Source of the DNA: Allodiplogaster sudhausi
Lineage: Eukaryota > Nematoda > Chromadorea > Rhabditida > Diplogasteridae
DNA length: 64,000 bases
Assembly: GCA_945643635.1 (NCBI GenBank)
Contig: CALZFC010000021.1
Coordinates: 2,864,501 to 2,928,500 of the forward strand
Reading direction: 5' to 3'
This document shows positions 25,935-44,607 of the stretch, piece after piece. The position numbers were made by a program, and so were the translations under genes. The notes beneath the pieces were generated by a model, which was given only the letters and a program-made list of their open reading frames with translations, had not been told where the DNA came from and ran no database searches. The stretch's first letter is position 1. Each line of letters begins with the position of its first letter.

Positions 25935-27580
25935 ATGAAAAACGTCCTCCTGGGCGCGCTTTCAATCGCGGTCATGACATTGAACGTGTCTGGCATCCTC
26001 CTCAACGTCTTTCTGCTCGTTGTTATACGCTATCGAACGCCGGAGTCTTTTAGGTGAAGTTGTTCACTATTCTCCAGGAGCATAATAGTTTCATCCAAAC
26101 CAGATCGTACTCCGTAGTTCTGATTGCCATATCATTAAATGATCTCGTTTCGAATATTTTCTCTCTTCTCGTCCTGCAGAGGTTAGTTTTGAATTCAAAC
26201 ACGAAAAAAAGGGAATCTTGAAAAAGACAATACATAGTTTTTGTTTTAGGGTATCAGCCTGAAAGTTTCTGGCTTTTTTCAGGCTGATACCCTATGCTCC
26301 GAACTTATTCTACCTCTCCGAGGGCGTCTGCCACCTCGTCTCACCTCACTTCTGCTATCTCTGCTATTGTGTTATGCTACACACGCTGGTAAACGGCATT
26401 CAGTTTCTCGCAGTATCCTTCATATTCAGTTGTGACTTTAGTAAAATATTTTCTTTCTTCTTGCTTTCATATTTCATGAAACAGTCAGATTGTGTGGGAA
26501 GTCTCGCTTCAGATATTTTGTTCTTCTTGAAAAGGGCCCTTCAACAAGGACGGCGATCATCGTGTGCATTCTCGTTTATGCGCCGACTTTCGGACAGATG
26601 GTAGAACTTGACTAATTAGATTTGAACTTGGAACTATGGGGGTCTGGGACTATAAAGTAGATATCTTTGGCGGAAATTAATGTTCATCTTATACATACAT
26701 AGGTGAGCTTCATGTTTGCTGGGGATGACGAAGCAATTGTTTATGATACTTTCATTAAAATCCTTCCCGAATATGATCCAACGTCAGGCACCGTATCAGG
26801 TTAAGTTGGCTTCTTCAAAGCATTAAAACAAAGGTTACTCGAAGACTATAAAATAGGGAAGGAACTGGGACTTTTATATGTTACTTCTAGGGCATCTATC
26901 CCTGTTCGAACCATTAACACTGTTCACTGTGACCTATGCAGTATCCATGCCGGCTATTGGCTATGCCATAATTTTAGTGATAAGAAGGTTTGCTCTTTTT
27001 TATTTTACTTTTAAATCTGATTTAATTTAATTTCTTTTTTTTTCTTTAGCTTTTTGGACACAGAATGCTTTTGAGTTCATCTTTCAATATCCAATATTCA
27101 GCAAGATTATCCGCTTACTGGAGCATCTCAAGCAGTACATGTCGACGCAAACTCGTGAGCAACACCTTCAGCTCCTGCGGGTAGGCTCGTGGAATATCAA
27201 TCAGTACTCAACACTATTTTACAGGCGTCCTCGCTGCATGCACTTACCCCTGTTCTCGTGCTAATAACTATCGTCTTCTTCCTAGCCATGGTCTTTGGCC
27301 ATCATTATCCTATTTTTGAGCTTCTTGCATTTCCGGTAGGACTTCGTTATTTACAATTGATTGTTTGGTAGTAATTCAAATGTTTCCCTTCTTGTCTTTT
27401 TTCTTTGAACCGAAGAGAAAATTGAGAGGACATGGCAATGATTTGCAGGCGGCCGACCTCATGCCAACCATTAATCCAATACTATCGCTCTACATCATCA
27501 AGCCTTACAGAAAGTTGGCAAATTATCTTCTCTTTTTTGTACATTTGTACTTCGATTCATATTCTGTGATATGTCTATAA
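25935..27580 (+). CDS. Nematode seven-transmembrane chemoreceptor, Srd/Str-like
   Basis: The ATG follows TTTTCAGCC, a site suited to cis- or trans-splicing. Exons begin at about 25935, 26103, 26283, 26535, 26700, 26890, 27048, 27226 and 27450. They encode TM1 (SIAVMTLNVSGILLNVFLL), TM2 (VVLIAISLNDLVSNIFSLLV), a cysteine-rich loop and TM3 (CYCVMLHTLVNGIQFLAVSF), TM4 (TAIIVCILVYAPTFGQ), TM5 (TVTYAVSMPAIGYAIILV), TM6 (LTPVLVLITIVFFLAMVFG) and TM7 (PTINPILSLYIIKPYRK). The NPILSLYI-x-x-YR end is typical of nematode chemoreceptors. The length fits the family (about 330 residues). The terminal exon is uncertain: the frame runs to 27580, but an unseen splice after PYRK is possible. It probably acts in the cilia of chemosensory neurons; the ligand is unknown. 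Confidence 0.8.
26247..26294. promoter_or_regulatory. Perfect hairpin across a 3' splice site
   Basis: The 18-bp arms 26247-26264 and 26277-26294 are exact complements around a 12-nt loop. The right arm contains TTTCAG|GCTGATACCC, the acceptor and start of the third receptor exon. The left arm begins within a second acceptor-like string (TTTTTGTTTTAG|GG). The paired form would hide the used acceptor. It may be a chance inversion or a small repeat remnant, but its exact placement on the splice site is notable. Confidence 0.7.
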
Positions 27581-28148
27581 TAGAGGTCTTTCTCGCAATC
27601 AGAGACATGAGCCGGCTCCAAAGAGTTAACTCAGTTTTCTTTATTATCAGGGGCATACGGGGTAAACCAATGTATAGCACACTGCAAATATGCCAGTAAA
27701 CAAATGTGAAGTAACGGAATTCGGGTCAAACTTTTTTTTATCAAGTAGAGTATGAGAAAGATTAGCTTAAAGGTTGATAATCAGTTATTTTAGATAAACA
27801 TGTTATTTTCGAGAAAAAAATATATAAATCTACTTATTTGGATGTCGAAGTATTTATGTACTTGCACATATTTCGGTACGAATTAGCATACAAATTTATC
27901 TAGATTTGTAATTCAACTGTTCGCCAGAATTATGATTATAAGAAACTCGAGAGATTCCACTGTCGTCAGCTTTCCCACAACGACAGGTGATACGTTTAGA
28001 AATGTATTTATTTAAATTCAGAAAAAGTCAACAAAGCCTTACGAGAAATGAGACTTGGCAGGTTCGATTAATGGTGGAAGCGGTGCCCGAAAAGCATCCT
28101 TTACAACAACAATTCAGTCTTAGAATGATGCCTATCAGCAAGCATAAC

Positions 28149-28190
28149 CAATCTTTTATAAATAAAGTTTTATTTATTTATAAAAGATTG
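28149..28190. terminator. Palindromic AATAAA motif between convergent genes
   Basis: The arms CAATCTTTTATAAATAAA (28149-28166) and its exact complement (28173-28190) flank a 6-nt loop, placing AATAAA on both strands. The site lies between the chemoreceptor (+) and the GH31 gene (-), so it could serve as a bidirectional polyadenylation signal. Distances to the predicted stops (about 570 and 840 bp) are long for nematode 3' UTRs, so the role is inferred. Confidence 0.45.
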
Positions 28191-29009
28191 TCACGATGAA
28201 GAATTGTTTCCACATTTTAAAAGAATACCAAAAGAGGTCAAAGTTCCTGAATAGATAGCGAAAAAGTATGAAGTATGTACATTCTTCAGAAAACTGTGGA
28301 AATGTTAAGTGCTATGCAAAACATGCTTCTTTGAGTTTTAATTCTCGTATGTATCCCTGATATGCCTTTTCGATTCTCAAGATTCTCGCCGCCTTCTCTC
28401 TCCTGCCCAACCGTGACTGTTAATTTATTGTTTATATACATATTTCTCTGTATCTGCATCTTTAATTGTGATCTTTTATTTTCATAATGATGCATATATG
28501 CATATTTGACCGCTGCAAGTTAAGAAAATTCAGAATAAAAAAAATTAATTGCTGAGATAGCACAAGATCAACCTTTCGTATTAATGAATGAAAATCATTT
28601 GCTATTGTCATCGAGATGGAGAGACGACAACAAAAGCTGGAACAAAAAAATGAACTTTTGGAGTTCACTGCTATGTATGCTCATGGACATAAAATTGAGA
28701 TTAGCTTACTGCCTTGCCCATGGCAAATGCACTGTAAGTTCTTCTTGCTCTCCACTGTAACTTTGTTGTCTTCGATGCTTTCTTTATCGTATGTATATGG
28801 CAGCGTAGCAAGAATAATTAGTTTGACGAAAAATTCAGTTGTAAAAACCAATGTCGTTGAATGGATGGATCACCTGTTACCTATCGTTGCTCCAGGAAAT
28901 CGTGTATTCACCTTAAATACGCTCATTTTCATTAATTGTTCTTATTTTGGAAGCATGTTTTTGCCTCCTTCAAGGCATCGCCATAAGATGCACATCACAT
29001 TAAGCGGAC

Positions 29010-35198
<6,189 letters not shown>

Positions 35199-37090
35199 GC
35201 TCCTCTCTGCAACTGGTAATTAACAAGCAGCACGAAGATTACAAAAAATGGTTAAAGCACAAGAACACGGCCGAGATACATAGGAGTGGAGGATTAAGGA
35301 GTGAATTCTTTCTTATTCGTCAGGTCTCGCAGTCCCCTTAAATACGAGGCAGGCCGTCAGCTCTGTTTTTGTTTAAATTGTAAGAGAGTGCCAGGTCGAC
35401 ACTGATGGTCTGCTAACAAAGCTCAATCCTTTTATGGCATATGAAATCGGAGGCCGAAGGAGTGCGCACACGAGCACCACGCTGGTCACTGATAATGAGG
35501 CGACGCTATTCTGAGAGATCACGAGGATTGGAGAGAGCGAGAGAGAGAAGAGAGGAAGAAAGCGAACTAGAGAAAGAAAGAGAAAGGAAGAAGTAAAGGG
35601 AGCTGAGAAGAAATGTGTGTACTCAAATCTAGAGAGTGAGGGAGCGAACTATTCCTAGGGTCAAATTGTGAAAATGTGACAAAAGAAAGAAAGATAATGA
35701 GAGAATGAGAGATGGATAGATGAAGAGACAAAGAAATTGCAACATGAGAAAGGAGGAAGGCGACTGGAAGCCGACAACAGAAACAACGTGCTCCTGGAAC
35801 AGAGTGATGTCAGTAGAGGGCGGAATGAAGTTCATGTGTCTGATGTTAGACGTGAAATAAACTGATGTGATAATGTATCCGGGTTCTTGATGTCTTTGAA
35901 CGGCTAAGAAATTAACAACAAACTATATTTCTCTTGAATATGAGCTCTTTTTAGTATTGGAAAGTTGTCATCCATTTTTCAAAAGCGTACCAAATTATCG
36001 AATACAGCTCAAAAATCAATGTAGAGGTACTCTGTGTAAAACGCAAAATCGGCGCTATCGAATCGCTGGCTTCACTCCCTGTCACTCTTGTTTTTCGGCA
36101 GTCACGTTCAAAGTGTATTACAGCCTAATCGCAGGAGAGAGATAGGGAGGGAGATAAAAGGTAGAGAGGGATTAAGAGAAAGAGGGTTATATGGGGATAC
36201 CTAGAGTTAATAGATGAAGCTTTGCCCTCCCAGCCAGCACAATCAGGAATGTGAACTTGTATGCTGCACTGACAAGTAAACACTAAGCTACATACATACA
36301 TACTTCCTCTTCTTTTCTCTTCGAGCAAACAATATTTCCTTGCTTGCACTTCACTTTTCATGTTGATTTGACATTCAAACTGATTTCCACAGCAAAGGGA
36401 AAGCGATCCTCGTCAATTGTCATCCTCAGCACGGAAAGTGAATTTCTTCTATTGTATGCGTCCAAAGTTGTTCGCCAGAGTTCGAAAATCGACTTGTTCT
36501 TTTTGGTACTTGACAATCTCGAATAACAACAACCTGATAAGGCTTACCTCTCGTCATCAATTTCAGTAAATCATGCTTTTCGATGCGGCAATCATGTGAT
36601 GTAAGATGATTATTCGACGGCTCTCAGTAACCAGAGCTCTCCTATTTTATAGCGTACTGAACTTCCTTTACTCTCATGAGCCTATTCATCAGCATAAACG
36701 TTCGGAAAGCGTCTTTTGTAAGCCAAAACATATTCCTAAAATCATCGCGGTAGTTCCGAAATGCTCGATTGGGTCAAGAACTCATGAGCAAACGGTAATT
36801 TTCGGAAAACATGATGACAATTATCAGAATAGCGTTAGAGGGAAGCGCGAGAACAATTGTTAAAATAAGGTAGAAAAAATAAATGCAAGTTTATTAACTA
36901 ATATTTCTTGTTGAATATATTTAAACAATCAATTTGCGATGTTGATTCATTTTCAGAATTCGAAGCCGAATGCACGATGATTCACGAATAACCAAGGAAA
37001 CGTTTGTGCGTCATATTTGATGTTCAAGGAAAACCTTTTTAACGGTGAAAGTCATGTAATGAACGTGTCTTCCCACACTTCGAAAGGACG
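35199..37090. other. Intergenic spacer, no gene seen
   Basis: Contains GA-rich tracts (about 35530-35610 and 36130-36190) and otherwise unremarkable sequence. It separates the divergently transcribed GH31 gene (-) and saposin-like gene (+), so promoters for both should lie here. I see no diagnostic motif. Confidence 0.5.
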
Positions 37091-37823
37091 ATGAATACAA
37101 TCTTCTCGTTGTCTCTTTTCTTTCTAATAACAGCCAGCCTCCTTCCAGCGACCGATGGGTTTGATGTACGCTAGGTTGCATACAGTCTTTTTTCGAGAGA
37201 TTACAAATTTAGTTTAATTTAAAAAAAACAACATTTTAAATGTTTTTCCTGAAACATAAATTTACATTCGACATTCTATTTTCTGTTCAGGGTACGCTAA
37301 CCAAGAAGCATCACCACCACCATCACCATCATAAGCTTTTCTGTAAAATTTGCAAGAAGCTCGTTCATGTAAGAGATTATATTTCTAGCAAAATTGAATT
37401 TTATTTTTTAAATAAATATTTGCATAATATTCATTAAAAAAATATAATCGTTGATGAATTTAGGAAGCTGAGAAGAAGGGCGAAGAATACACAAAGGAAT
37501 GGCTTCGGAAGTACTTTGATGTTGTGTGCACATTTGCCGGCCCCTTTAAACACAAGTGCAAGAAGGAGCTGGAACAGGTACAGACAGCGTGCCTTGAATT
37601 CATAACATTCTCATTCTATAGAGCGCCATAATTTTATTATCATGTTCCAATTTATAATGTAAACTGACAATATGATTTATTTACCAAACGATCGGGAACT
37701 ATTATCCGAAATGTTTTAAATATTTCACTTTTGAAAATTGTTCAGGCCATTGATCACCTGGACGACAACATAAAGAAGCGCGTCGTACCGGAGAAGGCGT
37801 GCGGTGAGATCAAATTGTGCTAG
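37091..37823 (+). CDS. Saposin-like (caenopore-type) secreted protein with His8 tract
   Basis: Four exons (37091-37165, 37291-37368, 37464-37577, 37746-37823), all phase 0, encode 114 residues. There is a signal peptide (FSLSLFFLITASLLPATDG), then GTLTKK and eight consecutive histidines. A saposin-B type domain follows with six cysteines in the pattern CKIC...VVC...KHKC...ACGEIKLC. Such domains fold into small helical bundles that bind or perforate lipid membranes. In nematodes many are intestinal antimicrobial pore formers, and that role is inferred here from family and size. Splice sites are canonical (GTACGC, GTAAGA, GTACAG donors; TTCAG and TTTAG acceptors). The histidine tract lies between the signal peptide and the first cysteine and could bind metal or respond to pH. 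Confidence 0.85.
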
Positions 37824-37948
37824 TATTCTCTCTTTGCATAGTTTATGATAAAGTGTTGTGGTTAAAATAGACAACGATTAGCTCAGAAATCATTGCACTT
37901 GAAAGCAGCTTCCGTATTAATCCTGCACGTTAATCCTATTTTTGAGAG

Positions 37949-38293
37949 TTGTTGCAGTCCCAGGTGGTAGACTTAACCAACTGCACAAAATACAATGTTC
38001 AGCCCTGTTTGTTGAATACTCTGATGCCAGAGTTAATATCAGAATGCGAGAGCGATGAAACCAACAATGTACGCAGGATGCAAAAGTTCGAAGGAGAGTT
38101 CGTAAAGGCTGGATACTTCGTGGTATCGAAGAGGGGTGTTCATGGAGATCACGCTACTCTGGAGGCTATCATCCAGCATGTTCTTCCTGGATGGACCCCC
38201 TCACGTTATGTGGGGTGGCTGAGTGAACCGTGGCACCATGGGCTAAACATCGACTATGAACCACAGTGTGAACTTCGGTCACCGGAGTCCTAG
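37949..38293 (+). CDS. Hypothetical protein or terminal exon, unknown
   Basis: An open frame of 114 codons starts close to a TTGTTGCAG acceptor-like string (ending about 37957) and ends at TAG (38291-38293). It encodes a mixed-composition sequence including CTKYNVQPCLLNTLMPEL and LPGWTPSRYVGWLSEPWHHG. It is not low-complexity and is tryptophan- and histidine-rich near the end, as real proteins can be. I do not recognise a family. It lies only about 125 bp after the saposin-like gene on the same strand, so it may be a downstream operon gene or a spurious frame. Confidence 0.35.
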   Translation: MLQSQVVDLTNCTKYNVQPCLLNTLMPELISECESDETNNVRRMQKFEGEFVKAGYFVVSKRGVHGDHATLEAIIQHVLPGWTPSRYVGWLSEPWHHGLNIDYEPQCELRSPES

Positions 38294-41200
38294 ACGTGAT
38301 ATCACAGACAGCTTAAAAAGAAGAACTGAATAAAGATCTCTGGAACAAGTGCTTCAACGAAATTTTGTAGCAGTGGGAGAAACATACTGATGTGAAAACA
38401 TATTTAACGGGCTCCGGAGCAAAAACTCACGTGGTGCATCGTAGTGCATCGCCCATTGCTCCCATGTCTTCATTCACGGCATAAACGCTATTTTCATGTT
38501 TGCCAGCTATAAAAAACCCTAGCTGAAGGATTTTCATTCTGTAGTTTTTATTTAGAAAATCTGCAACACCTGGCCATTTACTTCCCGCTCTCTTTTACTG
38601 TTCCCCAGCAGCTGAATTTGGAAGAGTTTAGAAGAGCTTTGCAGAGTCTTGACCGAATTTTTTGGTAGTCCTTCCAATGCATTGTGCGGTTGCTAGCCTT
38701 CACATGGTACATGTACAATTAGAAAAAAAAGAACGGGAATGGCTAAGACGTTCTTTGTCTCGTCATTTCAAATTGCTCCATTCCTCGACTATAAAACAAT
38801 ATTGTCAAGAAGTAGGACAGCAAGCGAGGCTCACATTTAATGATCGCTTTCGCGAATGTTGTTATGGCTGCTGACTCGAGTCATCTCTCGACCTCTCATT
38901 GATTTCGATCGTATTTAATGAGCGGTCATTTCATTGCTTGCCTTCTTTTCCTTCTTTTCGTCATGCCATAATGTGGCGAAATACACATAAACGATGGGCG
39001 ATGGTTTGTAAGAGATGATACATAAAATTAAAACATAAATGCTATTTGTATGCTTTCTAAGCTGCCCGCTCCAGTTCGTTCTCATAAGCAGCAGATTTGG
39101 CTGTTTGCGTTTCGAAGCGAGTCGCCTCATGAAGAATGCCTCACCTTCTACTTTCAAAGAATGTATGTATGCATCTTGCTTTCTCTCTCTCTCTCTCGCT
39201 CGCTCTTGCTCTTTCTTTCCTCTTCATCTCTTCTGGTTTCGCTCTCGTGCTGTCGCTACCTCATTCATCTCCCGCATTCTTTTCTGTCTTCCAGACTAGC
39301 TCATTCTCTTCTCTTGTCTTTGCTATTTCTCTCTAGTTGTCTCTCTCTCATGTCTCTCTCTGCTATATGCCTCGCTGGTTTATGTTCGTCGATGCGGCAC
39401 GAATGATGTTTTGCTCCGAATAGACATCCGTCCTTGACGAATCGGATCACAAACTTTATCTCGCGAGCCTGCACCTCCTGTCATCTCTTTTTCTCAAAAT
39501 ATGTATTTATGATGTTTTCGATTTTCGCAACGATCATTTTTTCCTCTCGCTTCTCTTGCCTCGAAAGGTTGACTTGCCGACTTTTATTCTGCAGTCTCCA
39601 CTCCGTCTCGCGCCGCGTGTGCTGCACTTGTTATTTATGTTTCTGCCAACTTTAAATCAGTTCGAGCGACTCCAATGAGCAGCGAACCGTGTCTCTTTTT
39701 AGGCTCTCGATCAAAAGAAAAGTTCACAATCGGACTGGCAGATGTGGTTCTTTCTCTCTCTTTTCTCTCTTTCGCCCTCTCTCTCCCTCTTTTTCTCTTT
39801 CCCCCTCGTCGCTCTATGTAATCGTGTCGATTTCGCCGTCGTTTTCAAGTGATCTTTCCTGTTATTGAGAGTAGGAGAAATCGAGAATGTCAGAAGAAAA
39901 TGGCAGAAAGCCTACATCTTCTCATTTTGACCCGAGAGTCCAAAAAGAGTTCTTGGGAGTCAAAATGTCTGTTCACCGTTCTTGTTTGGCAGAGCTGAAC
40001 TAAGGTAGAAACGGAAAGAAAGAAAGGAAAGGAGAAAGAGCAAGAGAGAGATTCGGGGAAGGGAAGAGGTTCAGCTCAAGAAGAAATTTTTTTTACAACT
40101 TTTTCGTTAAATGCTCATGCGTCATGATTAATACACTCTTAGAATATGTAAACAATAGGCGCTAAAGAATCTTATTCAAATCTTAATGAAAGTTACTACA
40201 TTTTGAGCTCACCAGAAGTGAAATATCAATTAAATATTTTGCGAGGTTTCATTTGGGAAGTATTTTTTTGTTCCTTTTTATTATGATATTTTCATTCTTT
40301 CTACTTGGTTTTTTTAAAATAAATTTGTATTAATACTTATTTAAGTAAATCCATAAATAAGGATGTTGATAAACATGAAGAACTTGTTAATGTCAATCGG
40401 CAACCCACTTTGCCTGCCGTACGCTCGATAGCATCCTCTGCTATACTTCGCGCCCAATGAGAGGTTCCTTCGTGGTAGCTTCCGGATGAGACCAGCTCGT
40501 GTCAGGCAGCCTGTCTAGAACCTCATTGCAGCCCTCAACCAATACTCTTTTAGCGACTGGGCGATCTACGATGAGAGCCTGGCAAGACGAGAACTCCAAC
40601 TGTGATGTAAAGACGGCTTGAAAGAGTGGGAAAGAGAGGAAAACACGGAAAAGAGCATGAAACAAGGGCGGACGAAGTTGCACACGGTTTACGACTTTCG
40701 CCCAGGCCCCATCTCGAGCCGTATTCGCGCAATAAGCGTTTATGCGTATCGCTGCTATTTGAAACGAAATGAAATTTAGAGATTAACAAAAATCGTTGGT
40801 ACCCGCAACAGAACTAAGTGGATATGACAGAACCAAAAAGGAAAGCATTCGCAGTTTCCTTCGCACAACAACACACACAACTTGTGTTTTTGGCCATTTT
40901 TTAAATATTGGCCATATTTGTGTTTAGTAATTCTTGCGCGCAAAACATGAAGTTGAATAACATTTGAACTTGATCAATCTTTCGGTCAAAGATATTCAAA
41001 TAGCGTACAAAAATGAGAGAAGAAAAAATTCTAAAGAGCATTTAGAAACTTTTCCTCTCTCATTTTCACACAGCATTTTGTTATATATAGTGAATTTTTT
41101 AAATGCATTTGTAAACCTTCGCAAATATTTTCTCAAGTGAAGTTTAGCCATTCTCCATAGTAAACAGACATAAAACTTGCATGAAGTTAAAATTTGAGCT

Positions 41201-41923
41201 CGTTAATATTTTACTCAACTTTCGTTTCAGTTTTCTTCCTGGATTAATTACACGGTTGATCTTTTTTCACTTATAAGTTCACACCATTCAGATACTATCT
41301 GTTTCTGCTTCTTAAAGAAAATACACTTCTCAAGCCATAGATAGCAACAGCTTGTTTGTCTCTTTCTTTTAAGATGGAGACAGCGAAGAGTTTGGCGTTG
41401 TGCCATGCCCTCACGTACTTTTTTCGTCTCTTTCCATCCCTTTGAACATTTCTGATCTCTCGTTTCTATAGCCTCTCTCACTCTCTCTACTTCCAGCTAA
41501 AACCTAGACGTAAACATGTCCGCCTCTCACACCCGTTGCTCTCGCTGCCAACATCCTTTTCTTTTACCTTCTCTCTTTATGAGAATTTCTCTCTCACACT
41601 CTCTTCTCCTCTCTGCCTCTCTCTTCTTCACTTTCTGATCGGACCAGCCAGGCAGCGTCCGATATTTAAGCGTCTCTGCTTATCTCGTGGAGCAACATTT
41701 TGGACCCTCGGACCGTGGCCAACTCTTCCTCCTCTTCTTCTCCCCAATAAATGGAAAGGGAGAAGACTTTAATGGCGGCAGTGTTGTTGACACTCTCTTG
41801 TGTGTGTAGATTGATCATCGGCCGTGCAGCGTGATATATATTGCCCCCTTAAACTAATCTCGAATGAATCTTGATGATTAAGCTTAAACAAACGCTTTGC
41901 TTAAGACAAAAGGTGCACGGAAG
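38294..41923. other. Intergenic spacer with CT/GA tracts
   Basis: No supported gene. CT-rich stretches lie at about 39180-39360, 39750-39810 and 41460-41620, with a GA-rich block near 40010-40055. The block just upstream of the glutamine synthetase start is the probable location of its promoter, but no TATA-type element stands out. Confidence 0.5.
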
Positions 41924-43596
41924 ATGTCGCTGCGCGCGCAGTTTGCCACGGAGAAGTCGGTGACGCAGCGATTCCTCGGCCTCGACCAGAAGGGCTCCGT
42001 CCAGGCGCAGTACATCTGGATCGACGGCAGCGGAGAAAATCTACGCTGCAAGAGTCGCACGCTCGACTTTGAGCCCAAGTCGCCCGAAGGTACGTCTTTC
42101 ATTCTCCGTCTATCCCATCTCTCTCTCTCTATCTCTCTCTCTCTCTCTCGTTCCCTGACAAAGGCATCTGCTGGTTCAGAACTGCCAGTGTGGAACTTTG
42201 ACGGTTCCTCGACCGGCCAGGCGGAGGGCCACGACTCGGATGTATTCATCAAGCCGGTGGCCATCTTCCCCGACCCCTTCCGCCGTGATCCGAACAAGCT
42301 CGTCCTCTGCGAGACTGTCACCAAGACGGGCGAGCCAACCGGTCAGAATTACTTTATTTGTTTTTTTTTGCTTTTAATATTTATGTTTTCATCATAGTTC
42401 TTACCTAATAGAATGGTTCATAAACGAAGAATGCAGAGACATCCACTCTCTAGCAAATGACGGTAAACGAGCATATAGTGTCTCTCTTCCTCCTTCTCTC
42501 TATCTCTCTCCATGTCTTCTCGTTCTCTCTCTTTCTCCCTCTCTCTCCCTCTCTCTTTCTCTCTCTCTCTCTCTGTCTCTACCTGTACCGAATCTTTGGA
42601 GAGCACAAAGTTTGCTGGTATGAAAAAGCAGTTCTTCGAGAGCGCTGAAACTTAAGCCTTCCCATATAACCACACAAACGTTTGCGCGTCCGCCGAACAG
42701 AGACATGTACCCTGTGACCTTCTTCACGTGAATTACAGCAAATGCAAGGGACGGGAACAGCGAGTGGAAAAAAGGAAAATATAGGCAAAGAGAGAGAAGT
42801 GATCTATGGATGCGGAAGCAAAAGGCAATCACTTTTTATGCTTTCTCTCTTGCTCTCTCTCATTCTCCCTCTCTTTAATCGACCATACTATTGCCAAGTT
42901 TTTATTATCCTCATTTGTCTGCCCATTATCTCAGTCTCTCTCTCTCTTTCTACCTCCTTTTGCTCTCTCTCCCTCTTCATTCTTCTCTTAGTCTCTTTCT
43001 CTCCCTTTTTCTCCTTCTATCTCTCTCTCTCATCACCTTACTCTTCCCCTTTCTCTCTCTGTCTCGATCCCTCGCTCCTTCTCCCTTTTCTTATCAGAGA
43101 GAATTGAAATTGCCCGTTTGCTTTGCAAAGCCTCTTCAATGTCCTTTAGCCACGAACTACCGCCGCAAGTGCAATGAGGCGATGGAAGCAGCGAAGGGCC
43201 AGCATCCCTGGTTCGGCATGGAGCAGGAGTACACGCTGCTCGACATTGATGGCCACCCCTTCGGATGGCCCAAGAACGGCTTCCCCGGGCCACAGGGTAA
43301 GCATCGCAGACAGTGAATTAGGACGCCTGAAATACAGACATAATCATCGGCAAAAAGCATGGCAATCGCAGCTGAACGCTACCGTAATCACTGACTACTA
43401 CTGTCCCCTCTGAAATGAATTATAATTGGCAGGCCCGTACTACTGTGGTGTTGGCGCGGGCAGAGTGTATGGTCGGGACGTCGTCGAGGCACACTACCGC
43501 GCTTGCATGTACGCCGGCATCTCCATCTCGGGCACCAATGCGGAAGTCATGCCTGGCCAGTGGGAGTTCCAGGTGGGCCCACTACTGACTCTGTCG

Positions 43597-43627
<31 letters not shown>

Positions 43628-44607
43628 TCTCTCTCTCTCTCTCGTCCCTCTCACTCTCCTTCTCCTGATCTCACTCAGGCTACGCCTCTGCCTATCTGCT
43701 TCAGGTCGGCCCCGTCGAAGGCATCGCGATGGGCGACCAGCTCTGGGTCGCTCGCTTCTTGCTTCACCGCGTCGCCGAGGAGTTCGGCATCGTGGCATCG
43801 CTCGATCCGAAGCCCATTAAAGGTAAGCTCATCTCTCTCTCTCACTCTCTCTCTCTCTCTTTCGTTCTCTTTCTCTCATCTCTATCCACTCGCAGGTGAC
43901 TGGAATGGCGCTGGCTGTCACACCAACTTCTCGACGGAGGTTATGCGCAAGCCGGGCGGCATGGACGAGATCCTCTCGGCCATCAACCGCCTCTCACTCG
44001 TGCACGCGCAGCACATCGCGTACTACGATCCGAAGGAGGGCAAGGTTGGGGATTGGATCAATCGATAAATGGGGAATTGATCGTATACACTCAATCGATT
44101 GTAATCGAGATAGGGATAGCGAGGAGTTTTGGAAAAGTGCCAAATCCTTCATAAATCCAGGACAACGAGCGCCGCCTGACGGGGCTGCACGAGACGGCGT
44201 CGATCGATCAGTTCTCGTACGGCGTCGCCTCCCGCGCAAGCTCCATCCGCATTCCTCGCGAGACCGACGACAAGGGATTCGGATACTTTGAGGATCGGAG
44301 GCCGTCTTCCAACTGCGATCCGTACAAGGTATGGATTGAGAGGAATAAAGAAGGATACAGAGAGGAAAAGAGTGAGACCGAGTGGGAGAGAGAGAGAGAC
44401 CGAGAGAGAGAGAGAGAGACCGAGAGAGAGGGAGAGATAATTAGAGCGATACCGAGACAGAGAGAGAGAAAGAGAAAGGAAGAGAACGAGACAGACACTT
44501 TCCAGGTAACAGCAGCTCTCGTGCGCACCGTGTGCTTGGAGGGCGCGACTCGTAAGCTCTCGATGATGTACGTCCCTCAGCAGGCACCAAAGATTCAGAA
44601 GGAATAA
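41924..44607 (+). CDS. Glutamine synthetase (type II, eukaryotic)
   Basis: Catalyses ATP-dependent condensation of glutamate and ammonia to glutamine in the cytosol. Eight exons with canonical junctions: 41924-42089, 42180-42341, 43150-43296, 43433-43572, 43705-43822, 43896-44044, 44161-44328 and 44506-44607. Together they give about 383 residues, slightly longer than the usual 360-375. Landmarks in order: [115 protein letters not shown] (ATP site) and [22 protein letters not shown]. All metal and substrate residues of the family appear present. Introns 1, 4 and 5 and the CT-rich middle of intron 2 carry (CT)n on the sense strand, and intron 7 carries (GA)n. Confidence 0.97.
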
